From Opitutia bacterium (lineage in GTDB: Bacteria > Verrucomicrobiota > Verrucomicrobiia > Opitutales > Opitutaceae): DNA of 64,000 nucleotides. The position numbers were made by a program, and so were the translations under genes. The notes under the pieces were generated by a model, which had not been told where the DNA came from, ran no database searches, and saw only the letters and a program-made list of their open reading frames with translations. Below, piece after piece: positions 26,557 to 35,490 of this stretch (position 1 is the stretch's first letter; every line of letters begins with the position of its first letter). The stretch covers positions 1-64,000 of the forward strand of contig CANJIU010000012.1 of NCBI GenBank assembly GCA_947474365.1, in the 5' to 3' direction.

Positions 26557-26823
26557 TCAGGGTAGGCCGGCGCCTTTACTGCTGTTCGCCAATTGGCCCG
26601 CGGCCGTGTTCAGCTCGGTGGCAATTCCTGAGATCATCTCCCCACCCCAGTTCTCGCGGCGTGCCACCTCAAGGCGTTGTTCCAGCCACGCGACATGCTC
26701 GCGCAGCCGCGCGGCTTCGTCAGCCGGATTGGTGTTGGCCGGGTTGCGGGTGTGCAGCCAGGCGCCCAACCAAGAAAACAAGGCAACAGCGAGGACTCCA
26801 AGGACGACTAGAGCTTCGGGCAT
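26557..26823 (-). CDS. PspB-like small membrane protein
   Basis: An 88-residue protein with one N-terminal membrane helix (about 4-21) followed by a coiled-coil-like segment, ADEAARLREHVAWLEQRLEV, then RRENW. E. coli PspB has the same layout and a closely similar stretch (DEAKRMRERIQALESIL, then HPNW). PspB with PspC senses envelope stress and recruits PspA. This similarity is my own reading and needs a profile search. No pspA, pspC or pspF is nearby, so it may be an orphan. The tail after residue 50 differs from PspB. ATG 26823 is chosen because the upstream part of the open frame is not protein-like; there is no clear ribosome-binding site. Confidence 0.5.
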   Translation of the reverse strand: MPEALVVLGVLAVALFSWLGAWLHTRNPANTNPADEAARLREHVAWLEQRLEVARRENWGGEMISGIATELNTAAGQLANSSKGAGLP

Positions 26824-26993
26824 GGGAATGGGAATTCGAGACCAAGCTACCAAAATGGGTGCGAGAGCACCATTCGCCTTCCGGCCCAGGTCTTCACTAT
26901 TTCGATTCATTCGCCCGCGTGCCGGGGAGCTAATGGGGCGATTTCCCAGCTGACGCCGGCGGTTCGAGCCGTTTCGTTGTCACTACCCTCCTC

Positions 26994-27734
26994 ATGCGTT
27001 CCGCCTGCCACGCGTTGATCCTCAGCGCGCTCCTGCTCATTCCGATCTCGGCCCGCCTCGTCGGCGCCGAGGTCGCGGTGCGCCCTGCCGGAAAAATCCT
27101 CTTTCAGCCACAGCTCCTCTGGTCGAATTCGATGACGACGCTGCAGGGCACCGGATATTTGATCGAGCACGGCGGAAAATGCTTTGGTGTGACGGCGGTG
27201 AACTATCTCGACTTCAACGCCGGGGGACTCGGCTCCGCGACATGGCTCGACGTGTATTCGGAGCGGCCCGTCGCCACGTTTCGGTCGAGCCTGGGCCGGC
27301 CGATGCGGACCACGTTCACGCGACCGGGCGACACCGTGGATGATTTTCTTCTGCTCCCCTGCAACCATCCCCCCGAGGAGGGCATCCCGCTGCAAATCGA
27401 AAACGTGCCCCGCTACGAGCCAGGCACCCGGCTTTGGTTTCCCAACAAGAGCCGCGAGGTCGAGATCGGGCATGAGTGGATCGACGCCACCGTCGTCGAA
27501 GATCTCGGCTACCTGATCAAGGTGCGGCTGCAGGATCCGATTTCCCTGCAAACCCAAAGCGGCAGCCCCGTGCTCAATGCCGATACGGGGAAAGTCATCG
27601 GCATGGTGCACGATGGCGAGGAGCTGAACGGAAAACTCATCCTCACGCTCTGCCCAGCGCGATCGCTCGCCCGCCACTTGGGCCGGCGTCAGGTGACCGT
27701 GTCACTGCTTTCGAGCATCGCCCGGCGCCGTTGA
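26994..27734 (+). CDS. Secreted trypsin-like protein lacking the catalytic His
   Basis: A 246-residue protein with a signal peptide (cleavage near Ala25) and the layout of a compact trypsin-like (S1, HtrA-like) domain. The expected serine region is QSGSPVL (188-194, Ser191) followed by GKVIGMVH, and the Asp region is DTVDDFLLL (113-121). At the place of the TAAH motif it reads FGVTAVNYLD, so the catalytic His would be replaced by Asn70. If this alignment is right the protein is a pseudoprotease, perhaps a binding protein. No PDZ domain is present. The next gene starts 14 bp downstream, suggesting an operon. The fold assignment rests on motif spacing only. Confidence 0.55.
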   Translation: MRSACHALILSALLLIPISARLVGAEVAVRPAGKILFQPQLLWSNSMTTLQGTGYLIEHGGKCFGVTAVNYLDFNAGGLGSATWLDVYSERPVATFRSSLGRPMRTTFTRPGDTVDDFLLLPCNHPPEEGIPLQIENVPRYEPGTRLWFPNKSREVEIGHEWIDATVVEDLGYLIKVRLQDPISLQTQSGSPVLNADTGKVIGMVHDGEELNGKLILTLCPARSLARHLGRRQVTVSLLSSIARRR

Positions 27735-27748
27735 ACGCGCGCCCCCAA

Positions 27749-28744
27749 ATGAAACCGAAGTTGTTTTCCATCGCGTCCGTTTGCACCGCGCTGCTCGGGG
27801 CAACGATGGGGTTTGGGGCGGACAGCGGGGCTGCGCCGCCGACCAAGGTTCCGAAAAAGGCGTCTTCCGAGTGGGTTTTCGAGCTCCTGCCGAAGTCGAT
27901 GCAAAAGAACCCGCGGCTCGATTTGACGGTTATCACTGAGATGACCGAAGCCGGAAAGAAACTTCCGCCGGTCTCAGCGCAGGCGCCGGCCTATTTCGAG
28001 ATCTTCTCTCCCGGTCCCAAACACCTCGGGCATTCGCAGGGAAACGAAGTGACGCTTAAGCCCGAAGAAATCGATCGCCTGTTGAAGCGTGCCCTCGCCA
28101 CCAATGGCTATCTTCCGGCCAGCCCGCCGGCACTGCCGCCGTCGCTTCTGATCGTTTATACCTGGGGCTCTCATTCCTTGCTGACCGAAGGCGACGACGA
28201 GAATCCCGTGCTCTCAGGCAATCAGGTCGCCCGCAACCTCCTCGACCGCGCTGCCTTGGTTGGCGGCGAGAAGTTCGCCAAGAACCTGCTCGACCTCTTC
28301 ACCCAGGCCGACGCGATGAGCCTCGCCTCGAGCGCCCGCACCACGCCCGGGAGCGAACCGGTCATCACCCCGGCGCTGGCGGAATTCATGAATCCCGTGA
28401 GCATGTTCAAGCGCGCCTCGGCTAAAAACGAGTTCCTCGTCGATCAGGCGGCCAGCAACGTCTACTACGTGGTCGCCTCCGCCTACGACCGCCACTCCGT
28501 CACGGAGAAAAAGCGTCTGCTCCTCTGGCGCACGCGGATGACAGTCGCCGCCGAGGGCGTTTCCCAGGTTCAAACCCTGCCGACCTTGGTGCTGAGTGCG
28601 GCGCCCTACTTTGGCCGCGAAATGACCGAACCCGAGATCCTGTCAAAGCGCGCCCTCCGCGAAGGGACCGTCGAAGTCGGAACTCCAACGGTGGTCGAGC
28701 CCACCCCAACTCCCGCATCGCCGAAGGCCGAGCCAAGAAACTAG
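27749..28744 (+). CDS. Secreted protein of unknown function
   Basis: A 331-residue protein that I do not recognise. It has a signal peptide (cleavage after the region ending GFGA, about residue 23), a mature part with mixed helix and strand propensity, and a Pro/Thr-rich C-terminal tail (VVEPTPTPASPKAEPRN). Notable strings are PPSLLIVYTWGSHSLL and VYYVVASAYDR; the second looks like a buried strand. No catalytic motif, heme motif or lipobox is apparent. The open frame extends far upstream, but that part overlaps the trypsin-like gene, and ATG 27749 begins the signal peptide. Probably co-transcribed with the trypsin-like gene. Confidence 0.75.
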   Translation: MKPKLFSIASVCTALLGATMGFGADSGAAPPTKVPKKASSEWVFELLPKSMQKNPRLDLTVITEMTEAGKKLPPVSAQAPAYFEIFSPGPKHLGHSQGNEVTLKPEEIDRLLKRALATNGYLPASPPALPPSLLIVYTWGSHSLLTEGDDENPVLSGNQVARNLLDRAALVGGEKFAKNLLDLFTQADAMSLASSARTTPGSEPVITPALAEFMNPVSMFKRASAKNEFLVDQAASNVYYVVASAYDRHSVTEKKRLLLWRTRMTVAAEGVSQVQTLPTLVLSAAPYFGREMTEPEILSKRALREGTVEVGTPTVVEPTPTPASPKAEPRN

Positions 28745-28942
28745 GCGGATCGCCCCCCCACGGTTACCTCAGTCGGGACCAGCGGTTCGTCAGTAGGTGG
28801 ACTCGCTGCCAATCAATGGGAAAGTGATAACCACTCCAGTCGGAGCCCGGACGTCCGTTGGAAGTGGAAACGCGTTTGCACGTCATTCTGGCGCATGCCT
28901 TGCTGACAGGCTCTGCGCCAAATTCGGCAAACCTCTTTCTGC

Positions 28943-31900
28943 ATGGCCACGACTCTTCCTCCCTCCCAATCCTCTGCTTACACCGGCGAAGCCGACTCCC
29001 AGCTGATTGCGTACCTTAACCTGAAGTTGCGTGAAATCGGCCAACCGGGCCTGACCCCGGCCGGCGGAGACGCCGATGGCCTGGCGCCCCTCGTCGATCA
29101 CTTTCTTGCTCTGAGCCGGGAAAAGGACCGCGCACTCGCCCGCCATCTTTGTCCGGTCGACCAGCGTCTCCAGAACTTCCTGTACGACAATTTGGAGTCA
29201 GCCACAACGAGTGGCGGCGACGTCCCCCGTCTGCCGGCAACGACCCTCGTCCTCGACCGCCCCGGCCTCGCGCGGGTGCTTTCACTTCCTCCCGGCTCCG
29301 ACCGGCACCAGAGCGATATTCTCGCCTCGCACCGCGTACGCCAGGGCGTCCTCCACAACCCGCGCAGTGACCGCCGCACCACGCAGGGAATCTTCCACAT
29401 CGCTGATTTCGGGCTGCCCGTTCCGGATGACAAGAAAGCCGTGCCGGCCGCGGTCTTCCGCCGGCTGTTGCATCACGCGCTGACTCCACCGACCGAACTC
29501 CTCCGGCTGCCTTTCACCGCCGGTGCCGGCACGCCGGCCGAGTGCTTTGTCTCGTTGCATCTCCGCCCGGTCGTGTGTCCGCCCGTGCCGGGCTTCACGT
29601 CACAACGGGCGATGGAGACCCGTTTTTTCGTGCCCGGAGCGCTCGTCGCGAATCTCGATTTCGTCGAACGCATCTTCGGCAACGCCGGCGATCCGCACCT
29701 GCCGGAAAATGACGCCGCGCTGGACCCCGAGCACTGGTCCGGCCACACCGGCTGCGTCATCCTCGCGACGCACCTCAACCGCTTCACGAAAAGCGAACTC
29801 GGGCTGCCCGCGTGGGACGACGCCACGCCGCGCCAACGTCGCGACGGCATGTGCTGGAAGAAATCGGAAGAACTCTACAATGACGGCGTCGCGTTCAAGC
29901 TCTCCGCACGCGACACGACCGGGGTCATCGTCACATTGATTTCCGACAATTATTTCGGTTACTGCAAAAAGGAGGTGAAGGCCCAGATCAGCTTCGCCGC
30001 CAACCTCGGTGGACAATGCGAGGAGGAACACGCCGGTGGCGCGATTGTTTTTCCGAGCTACGATCTCGGCGAGGACTTTCAGCTCAGCAAGCACCTCGCG
30101 ATCGTCGACCACACGTTTGCCGAGGCGATGACGCAGCTCGGCGAACGCGCCGAACCGCAGCCGGGCGGCTGGGCCCGCGATCGACAGTATCCGGACATCT
30201 GTTATGTCCCGCAGGACGCGTTCTTCGCGCTGCGCGCCCAGACGATCACCTGGAAGGACAAGGCCGGCGCAAGCCATTCGATCAAACTCGTGCCGCAGCA
30301 CACCTACGTGCTGCCGTCCGGCTACAAGGTGGAGATGGTGAAGCCCGAGGACGGCCGCCGCTGGCGCCTCCGCGGCACGACCGCGGAGGGCGTGCTCTGC
30401 CACAAACCCTGCACCGTGTCTGGTGGCGGCAAGTCGGAAATCTCGAAATCGATCGCCGACGCGATCTTCACCGCGCCCAATTTCGTCAGCGATCTTGCGG
30501 CCGACTTCGACGCCATCGACGCGATTCTTAAACGCGAGTATGGTCAGCGTTTCCGCGATCCTGCGCGCAACAAGCCGAAAGGCCGGCCGCTGCTCAGCCC
30601 CGAGCGCTCCCTCGGATCCGTCGTCAAGCTCCTGAGCCGGAGCCCGGACTACACCGAAAGTTACAACACCTGGCTCGGCAGCATCCCTCGCTACATTCTT
30701 GACCTCGTGCTGCTCATCAAGCGCGTCTACAAACCCGAGTGGGGTGACAACTGGCGCAAGCACTTCACCGTCGACACGATCAACGGCCGGCCCGGCAACG
30801 AGCTGAAATTCCTGCGCGAAAAGGCGATGACGCACTTCCTCCGCGTCGGGTTCACCCCTGACGGCGGCTGGCGCACCTTCAGCCTGCGGAAGGATTTTCA
30901 TCCGGCCGTGAAGATTCAGGCCGAGGACGACATCACCGCATCGATCGTCGTCCCCGCCGCAAATCTCGCCGGCCTGTCGGCCGCCGCCGAAAAAAGCGGC
31001 GGATCCTTGAAGTTCGTGCACAACTGCGAGGCGGCGCTCTTCCAGCGGCCGGACGAGGCGATTCACCGTGGTTACGACCGGCGGACCGAACGGGATTTTT
31101 CGCGTCCGGGGAATTTTTTCTCGAACTACGAGCCGCTGAACCACGACGCCGCGAGAGCGATCGTGGAGGATGCGATCGGGTTCGATGCCTTCACCGAACC
31201 GATTCGCGCGCTCTTCGCGGAGTTTGTCGGCACCGATCATCCGGATTATCTCGCCTCCCCGGCCCATCCGCGCCTGGTCGAGGGCAAGCCCTCAAAAAAC
31301 CCCCGCTACCTGCAGTTGCGCCCGGACCTGGAGGACCCGCGCACGACCTATCTCGCCCAAGTGGGCGCGCAACTCTACCGCCGGGCACCAACCGGCGCAC
31401 CGGCGCTGTTTCCGGTTGGCGCCGTACTCGCCGGCCGCCGGCTCAACCCGCCGGAGCCCGGCGTGAAGCCGATGTGTGTTTTCGGCCCCGTGCACTATCA
31501 GGAGCTGCCCGAGGCGTTCATGGATTTCATCGCCAGCCTCACCGGCAAGTCTCCCTCGACGACCGGGGCGGGCTCCGAAGGCGCCCTGACCAAGGGCCCC
31601 TTTAACGCCCTGCCACCGATTCACGATCTCAACGCGGCGTTTGTCTCGTACGCGCTGACCGACCTTCCCGTGTTCTCGTCCGCCGCCGGTTGGGTTGGAC
31701 CTCGCTGCCGGGTTGACCACGACATCAGCCTGCTTGTCCCGGAAATCTGGGCGCGCATGTCGCCGGAGGAGCGCACACCGCGCTTCCTGATCGACAACGG
31801 CTACCTCGAGCGCTGCATCGACTGGGAACACGAGGGCAAGCCGGTGCTCGCCAGCCGGCTTGGCTGGCGCGTGACCTCGCGATTCGTCCAAACCTTCTGT

Positions 31901-32416
31901 GGACGCGTACTCGGAAATCCCAGCACGCTGTTCGACGAGGAATTACTCCGGCCCGAATTGCAGGACCGCGCCGTCTTCGCGGAAGGCATGGAAAACATCG
32001 TGCTCGCGATGCGCACGGCCGCTCAGTGCTACTTCTCCGACGGCTCGATCGAAAACGCCGTGCCCCCGCTCTCCGCGCTGCTACACCTGATGCGCGACCG
32101 CTCCTGGCATGGCGGCGATGCTTCGGCCCCGGAATTCCGCGCCCTTTTCACCCGCGATGCGGTGCTAGCCAGCGACTGGTACCGGGCGCGCCTTGAAGCC
32201 CAGCAGCGGGGCGACATCGCCAAACGGGAAGGCCACGTCGAATACCTGCGACGCTTTCTCTCGCGGCAGAACTATGCCGACGTAGCAGTGCGTTTCGGGA
32301 TCCGCGAACGCTTGGAGATCGCAGAGTCCGCCCTCGCCAAGGCGCTGGCTCCGGACTATCCGGCGAAGCTTGTCGGCACGCTCGGGGTCGACCCGACGCT
32401 TGTGCCCGTCGGGTAG
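28943..32416 (+). CDS. Large cytosolic protein, possibly PPi-type PEP carboxykinase
   Basis: A 1157-residue soluble protein with no signal peptide or membrane helix. Length and several stretches fit my recollection of the diphosphate-dependent PEP carboxykinase family (EC 4.1.1.38; Propionibacterium and Entamoeba enzymes are about 1140 residues), which interconverts oxaloacetate and phosphoenolpyruvate using PPi/Pi. Supporting: a P-loop-like VSGGGKSEISKS near residues 492-503, reminiscent of the SGTGKTT loop of ATP-type PEPCK, and long conserved-looking runs such as RRTTQGIFHIADFGLPVPDD, NYFGYCKKEVKAQISF and EEEHAGGAIVFPSYDLGEDF. I cannot confirm the family without a search; the safe call is a conserved large protein of unknown function. 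It is a single gene preceded by 198 bp without another gene, and its start has a pyrimidine-rich leader and no Shine-Dalgarno sequence. Confidence 0.5.
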   Translation: MATTLPPSQSSAYTGEADSQLIAYLNLKLREIGQPGLTPAGGDADGLAPLVDHFLALSREKDRALARHLCPVDQRLQNFLYDNLESATTSGGDVPRLPATTLVLDRPGLARVLSLPPGSDRHQSDILASHRVRQGVLHNPRSDRRTTQGIFHIADFGLPVPDDKKAVPAAVFRRLLHHALTPPTELLRLPFTAGAGTPAECFVSLHLRPVVCPPVPGFTSQRAMETRFFVPGALVANLDFVERIFGNAGDPHLPENDAALDPEHWSGHTGCVILATHLNRFTKSELGLPAWDDATPRQRRDGMCWKKSEELYNDGVAFKLSARDTTGVIVTLISDNYFGYCKKEVKAQISFAANLGGQCEEEHAGGAIVFPSYDLGEDFQLSKHLAIVDHTFAEAMTQLGERAEPQPGGWARDRQYPDICYVPQDAFFALRAQTITWKDKAGASHSIKLVPQHTYVLPSGYKVEMVKPEDGRRWRLRGTTAEGVLCHKPCTVSGGGKSEISKSIADAIFTAPNFVSDLAADFDAIDAILKREYGQRFRDPARNKPKGRPLLSPERSLGSVVKLLSRSPDYTESYNTWLGSIPRYILDLVLLIKRVYKPEWGDNWRKHFTVDTINGRPGNELKFLREKAMTHFLRVGFTPDGGWRTFSLRKDFHPAVKIQAEDDITASIVVPAANLAGLSAAAEKSGGSLKFVHNCEAALFQRPDEAIHRGYDRRTERDFSRPGNFFSNYEPLNHDAARAIVEDAIGFDAFTEPIRALFAEFVGTDHPDYLASPAHPRLVEGKPSKNPRYLQLRPDLEDPRTTYLAQVGAQLYRRAPTGAPALFPVGAVLAGRRLNPPEPGVKPMCVFGPVHYQELPEAFMDFIASLTGKSPSTTGAGSEGALTKGPFNALPPIHDLNAAFVSYALTDLPVFSSAAGWVGPRCRVDHDISLLVPEIWARMSPEERTPRFLIDNGYLERCIDWEHEGKPVLASRLGWRVTSRFVQTFCGRVLGNPSTLFDEELLRPELQDRAVFAEGMENIVLAMRTAAQCYFSDGSIENAVPPLSALLHLMRDRSWHGGDASAPEFRALFTRDAVLASDWYRARLEAQQRGDIAKREGHVEYLRRFLSRQNYADVAVRFGIRERLEIAESALAKALAPDYPAKLVGTLGVDPTLVPVG

Positions 32417-32427
32417 GACGTGGCCTT

Positions 32428-32464
32428 GCGCGGAGCGCCGCCTCCTCGTTCGGGGCGCCCGCGC
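32428..32464 (+). terminator. Possible stem-loop after the large cytosolic protein gene
   Basis: GCGCGGAGCGCC can pair with GGCGCCCGCGC (one bulged A), 12 nt after the stop codon. There is no T-run directly behind it, so intrinsic termination is uncertain. Confidence 0.3.
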
Positions 32465-32616
32465 CTTGGTTCCCGCCCTTGGTTTTCACTGCGATTCCCG
32501 TCGCCGGACGATGAATGTCTGTTCCGTCAGGAGTAGTTTTCAGGCGGAATGACTTCCTGTGTCACAGACAAAACCCGTCATTGCCAGCCGCGTTGGAGCC
32601 CTCTTTTGTCCCACCG

Positions 32617-35409
32617 ATGATCTCTACCCCCCTCCCGTTTCGACGCCTCGCGTTGGTCCTCACCGCGTTGGTCGCAACTTCCACCGTCGTCAGCGTTTCG
32701 GCCCAGCCGGCCCGCAAGCGCAATGGCAAGGCGGAGACACCGCCCGCACTGGAACCCACCACGCCGCCGCCGATGCCGCCCAACATGGCCGAGCCTCCGG
32801 CGCCGTTTGTACCCACCGACATGTTTGCCCTGCCCGATGACCTTGAGGTCACGCTCTGGGCCAAGACCCCACTCTTCCGCAACCCGTCGAACATCGACAT
32901 CGACGCGCAGGGCCGGGTCTGGATCGCGGAGGCGTATAATTACCGGCGTCACGCGGGCCGCGATCCCGAGGGCGACCGCATCATGGTCATCGAGGATTCG
33001 AACGGAGACGGGGTCGCCGACAAGAGCACGGTGTTCGTGCAGGAAAAAAGCCTGCTCGCGCCCCTCGGTGTCGCGGTCATCGACAACAAGATTTACGTTT
33101 CCTGTGCGCCCGACCTGATCGTTTATACCGACGTCAACCGCGACGGCAAATTCGATCCGGCCGTCGACAAGCGTGAGGTGCTGCTAACCGGCTTTGATGG
33201 CCGCAACCACGACCATTCGCTGCATTCGGTGACGTTCGGTCCCGACGGCAAACTCTACTTCAACCACGGCAACGCGGGCGCCAAGTTCACCGACCGCTCG
33301 GGTCGGACCTTCCGCGACGGCAGCCACTATGACCCGGGCAAGAGCGGTGGCGGCATCCCCCAGAACGACCAGCGTCCGCCCGAATACGCCGGTCAGGCGA
33401 GCGATGACGGTCACGTGTATGTGGGCGGCACCGCCTTCCGCATGAATCCGGACGGCACCAACGTCGAGCCGATCGGTTTCAATTTCCGCAATTCCTACGA
33501 ACAGACCGTGACTTCGTTTGGCGACGTGTTTCACAACGACAACGACGACCCGCCGGCCGCCCGCACGTCGTTCCTGCAGGAGTACGGCAACCTCGGGTTC
33601 AACTCCCGCTCCGGGGTGCGCAGTTGGGCGGCTGACAAACGGCCCGGACAAACGACCCAGATCGCCGAGTGGCGCCAGGAAGACCCCGGCACCGTGCCGG
33701 CCGGCGACGTCTACGGCAACGGCGCTCCTACCGGCATCGTCAGCTACGAGGGTGATGCGCTGGGAGCAAAATGGAGGGGCGTTCTGCTGAGCTGCGAAAC
33801 GTCGCGCAATGTCGTCTTCGGCTACTTCCCCAAGGTCGATGGCGCGGGCTACAAGCTCGAACGCTTCAGCTTTTTCACCACGAACAAGACGGAGGACTTC
33901 GCCGGCATTGACTCCTCCAAGGGCAAGCTTCGTCCCGACGATCTCAAGACCTGGTTCCGTCCGTCAGACGTCGCCGTCGGTCCCGACGGTGCCATTTATG
34001 TTGCCGACTGGTTTGATCCCCGCACCGGTGGTCACGCCGCACTCGACACCAGTTTTGCCGGCGCCATCTACCGGATTGCACCCAAGGGCAAGAAACTCAC
34101 GACACCCAAGCTCGACGTGAGCACCACCGCGGGCCAAATCGCCGCACTCAAGAGCCCCGCCATAAACGTCCGCGCGCTCGGCTTCATGAAGCTCCAGGCA
34201 GGAGGCGCCGCCTCCGTCACTCCCGTGGCGGCCCTGCTGAACGACAGCAACCCCTATGTCCGCGGTCGCGCAGTCTTTCTCCTCTCCCAGCTCGGCCCCA
34301 AGGGAATCGCCAAGACCGAGGAACAACTGCGCAATCCGGACCCGATGCTCCGCATCGCCGCGTTTCGCGCCCTGCGCCGGGTAAACCACAAGGTGATCGA
34401 ACACGCGAGAAAGCTCGCCAGCGACTCGTCACCGGCGGTCCGCCGCGAGGTGGCGATCGCGATGCGCGATGTCCAGCTCGACGGCGCGCGTGACGTCCTT
34501 CTCAAGGTGGCGGAGGGTTACAATGGCTCCGATCGCGCCTATCTTGAGGCGTGGGGCACCGGTTGCTCTGGCAAGGAAGCCGATATCTATCGGGCGCTCG
34601 CAGCCAAGGCGCCCAACAAGGACGCCGCGAAATGGCCCGCCAGCTACGCCAATCTCATCTGGCGACTGACTCCCGCCGGCGCCGAGGCCGCGTTCTCGAC
34701 CCGCGCCACCGCGCCGAGCCTCACGGAAAAGGAGCGGATTTCGTCGGTAACCGCACTCGGTTTCATCTCAACCAAAGCCGCTGCGAACGCCCTCCTCGAG
34801 ATCGCCCAGAAGTCGACCGGCATGGTCAAGGCCCAGGCGATGTGGTGGCTCCTCAACTACAAGGATATCCGCTGGAAGGACGCCGGCGTCGACGCCGCGC
34901 TGAAGGACAGCGGACTTTACGACCCCGCAACCGTGAGCATCACGCCGAGCGTGGTCCCGGAGCCCGCCCCGTCCACGATGCCTCCGGTGGCGGAAATCGC
35001 CCGGATGCGCGGCGACGCCAAGAAGGGGGCCTCGACCGCCCAGGCGTGCCTGCTGTGCCACAACATCGCCGGGAAGGGCAATGACTACGGCCCGGCCCTC
35101 GGTGGATTCGCCAAGGCTCAGACCACCGAGACGGTGATCACCGCGATCGTGAATCCATCCGCCGAAATTTCTCATGGCTTCGACGGCACCATCATCAGCC
35201 TCAAGGACGGTGGTCAGATCCACGGCATCCTCCTGAGCACGGGCGACCCGGTGATCATCCAGTCGATGGGAGGCCAGACCCAGATGATTCCGTCCGGCAA
35301 GATTCGCAGCCGCCAGCCGCTTGGACGCTCCCTGATGTTGAGCGCGGAGCAACTCAGTTTGTCGGCACAGGACGTGGCCGACATCGTCGCGTTCCTGAAA
35401 ACCCAGTAA
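32617..35409 (+). CDS. PVC-type heme-binding CxxCH protein
   Basis: A 930-residue secreted protein with a signal peptide ending near SAQPA and a Pro-rich linker (about 40-65). A six-bladed beta-propeller follows (about 70-470; repeated phrases such as RNPSNIDIDAQGRVWIAEAY, SVTFGPDGKLYFNHGN and SDVAVGPDGAIYVADWFDP). Then come HEAT-like helices (about 500-760) and a C-terminal cytochrome c domain with CLLCH at 811-815 and a possible axial Met further on. This is the PVC-type heme-binding family, abundant in Verrucomicrobia and Planctomycetes and thought to oxidise sugars or related substrates at the cell surface, though few are tested. ATG 32617 is chosen for its signal peptide. A strong terminator follows 33 nt after the stop. 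Confidence 0.9.
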   Translation: MISTPLPFRRLALVLTALVATSTVVSVSAQPARKRNGKAETPPALEPTTPPPMPPNMAEPPAPFVPTDMFALPDDLEVTLWAKTPLFRNPSNIDIDAQGRVWIAEAYNYRRHAGRDPEGDRIMVIEDSNGDGVADKSTVFVQEKSLLAPLGVAVIDNKIYVSCAPDLIVYTDVNRDGKFDPAVDKREVLLTGFDGRNHDHSLHSVTFGPDGKLYFNHGNAGAKFTDRSGRTFRDGSHYDPGKSGGGIPQNDQRPPEYAGQASDDGHVYVGGTAFRMNPDGTNVEPIGFNFRNSYEQTVTSFGDVFHNDNDDPPAARTSFLQEYGNLGFNSRSGVRSWAADKRPGQTTQIAEWRQEDPGTVPAGDVYGNGAPTGIVSYEGDALGAKWRGVLLSCETSRNVVFGYFPKVDGAGYKLERFSFFTTNKTEDFAGIDSSKGKLRPDDLKTWFRPSDVAVGPDGAIYVADWFDPRTGGHAALDTSFAGAIYRIAPKGKKLTTPKLDVSTTAGQIAALKSPAINVRALGFMKLQAGGAASVTPVAALLNDSNPYVRGRAVFLLSQLGPKGIAKTEEQLRNPDPMLRIAAFRALRRVNHKVIEHARKLASDSSPAVRREVAIAMRDVQLDGARDVLLKVAEGYNGSDRAYLEAWGTGCSGKEADIYRALAAKAPNKDAAKWPASYANLIWRLTPAGAEAAFSTRATAPSLTEKERISSVTALGFISTKAAANALLEIAQKSTGMVKAQAMWWLLNYKDIRWKDAGVDAALKDSGLYDPATVSITPSVVPEPAPSTMPPVAEIARMRGDAKKGASTAQACLLCHNIAGKGNDYGPALGGFAKAQTTETVITAIVNPSAEISHGFDGTIISLKDGGQIHGILLSTGDPVIIQSMGGQTQMIPSGKIRSRQPLGRSLMLSAEQLSLSAQDVADIVAFLKTQ

Positions 35410-35442
35410 GCCCGACTCCGGCCGCTGCGGCCGGTCGGGTGG

Positions 35443-35487
35443 AAAAAACCGGGAAGCGCGGGCCGATTCCGCCTTCCCGGTTTTTTT
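35443..35487. terminator. Bidirectional intrinsic terminator
   Basis: A-run, stem CCGGGAAG(G)CG, loop, stem CGCCTTCCCGG and T-run (TTTTTTT). It sits between convergent genes, the PVC heme protein and the hybrid kinase, and has A/T runs on both sides, so it can stop transcription in both directions. Confidence 0.88.
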
Positions 35488-35490
35488 GCG

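Noticed and set aside
29600-31267. 555-codon open frame antisense to the large cytosolic protein
   Set aside because: It has no protein-like features, and the sense frame is continuous and well conserved in pattern.
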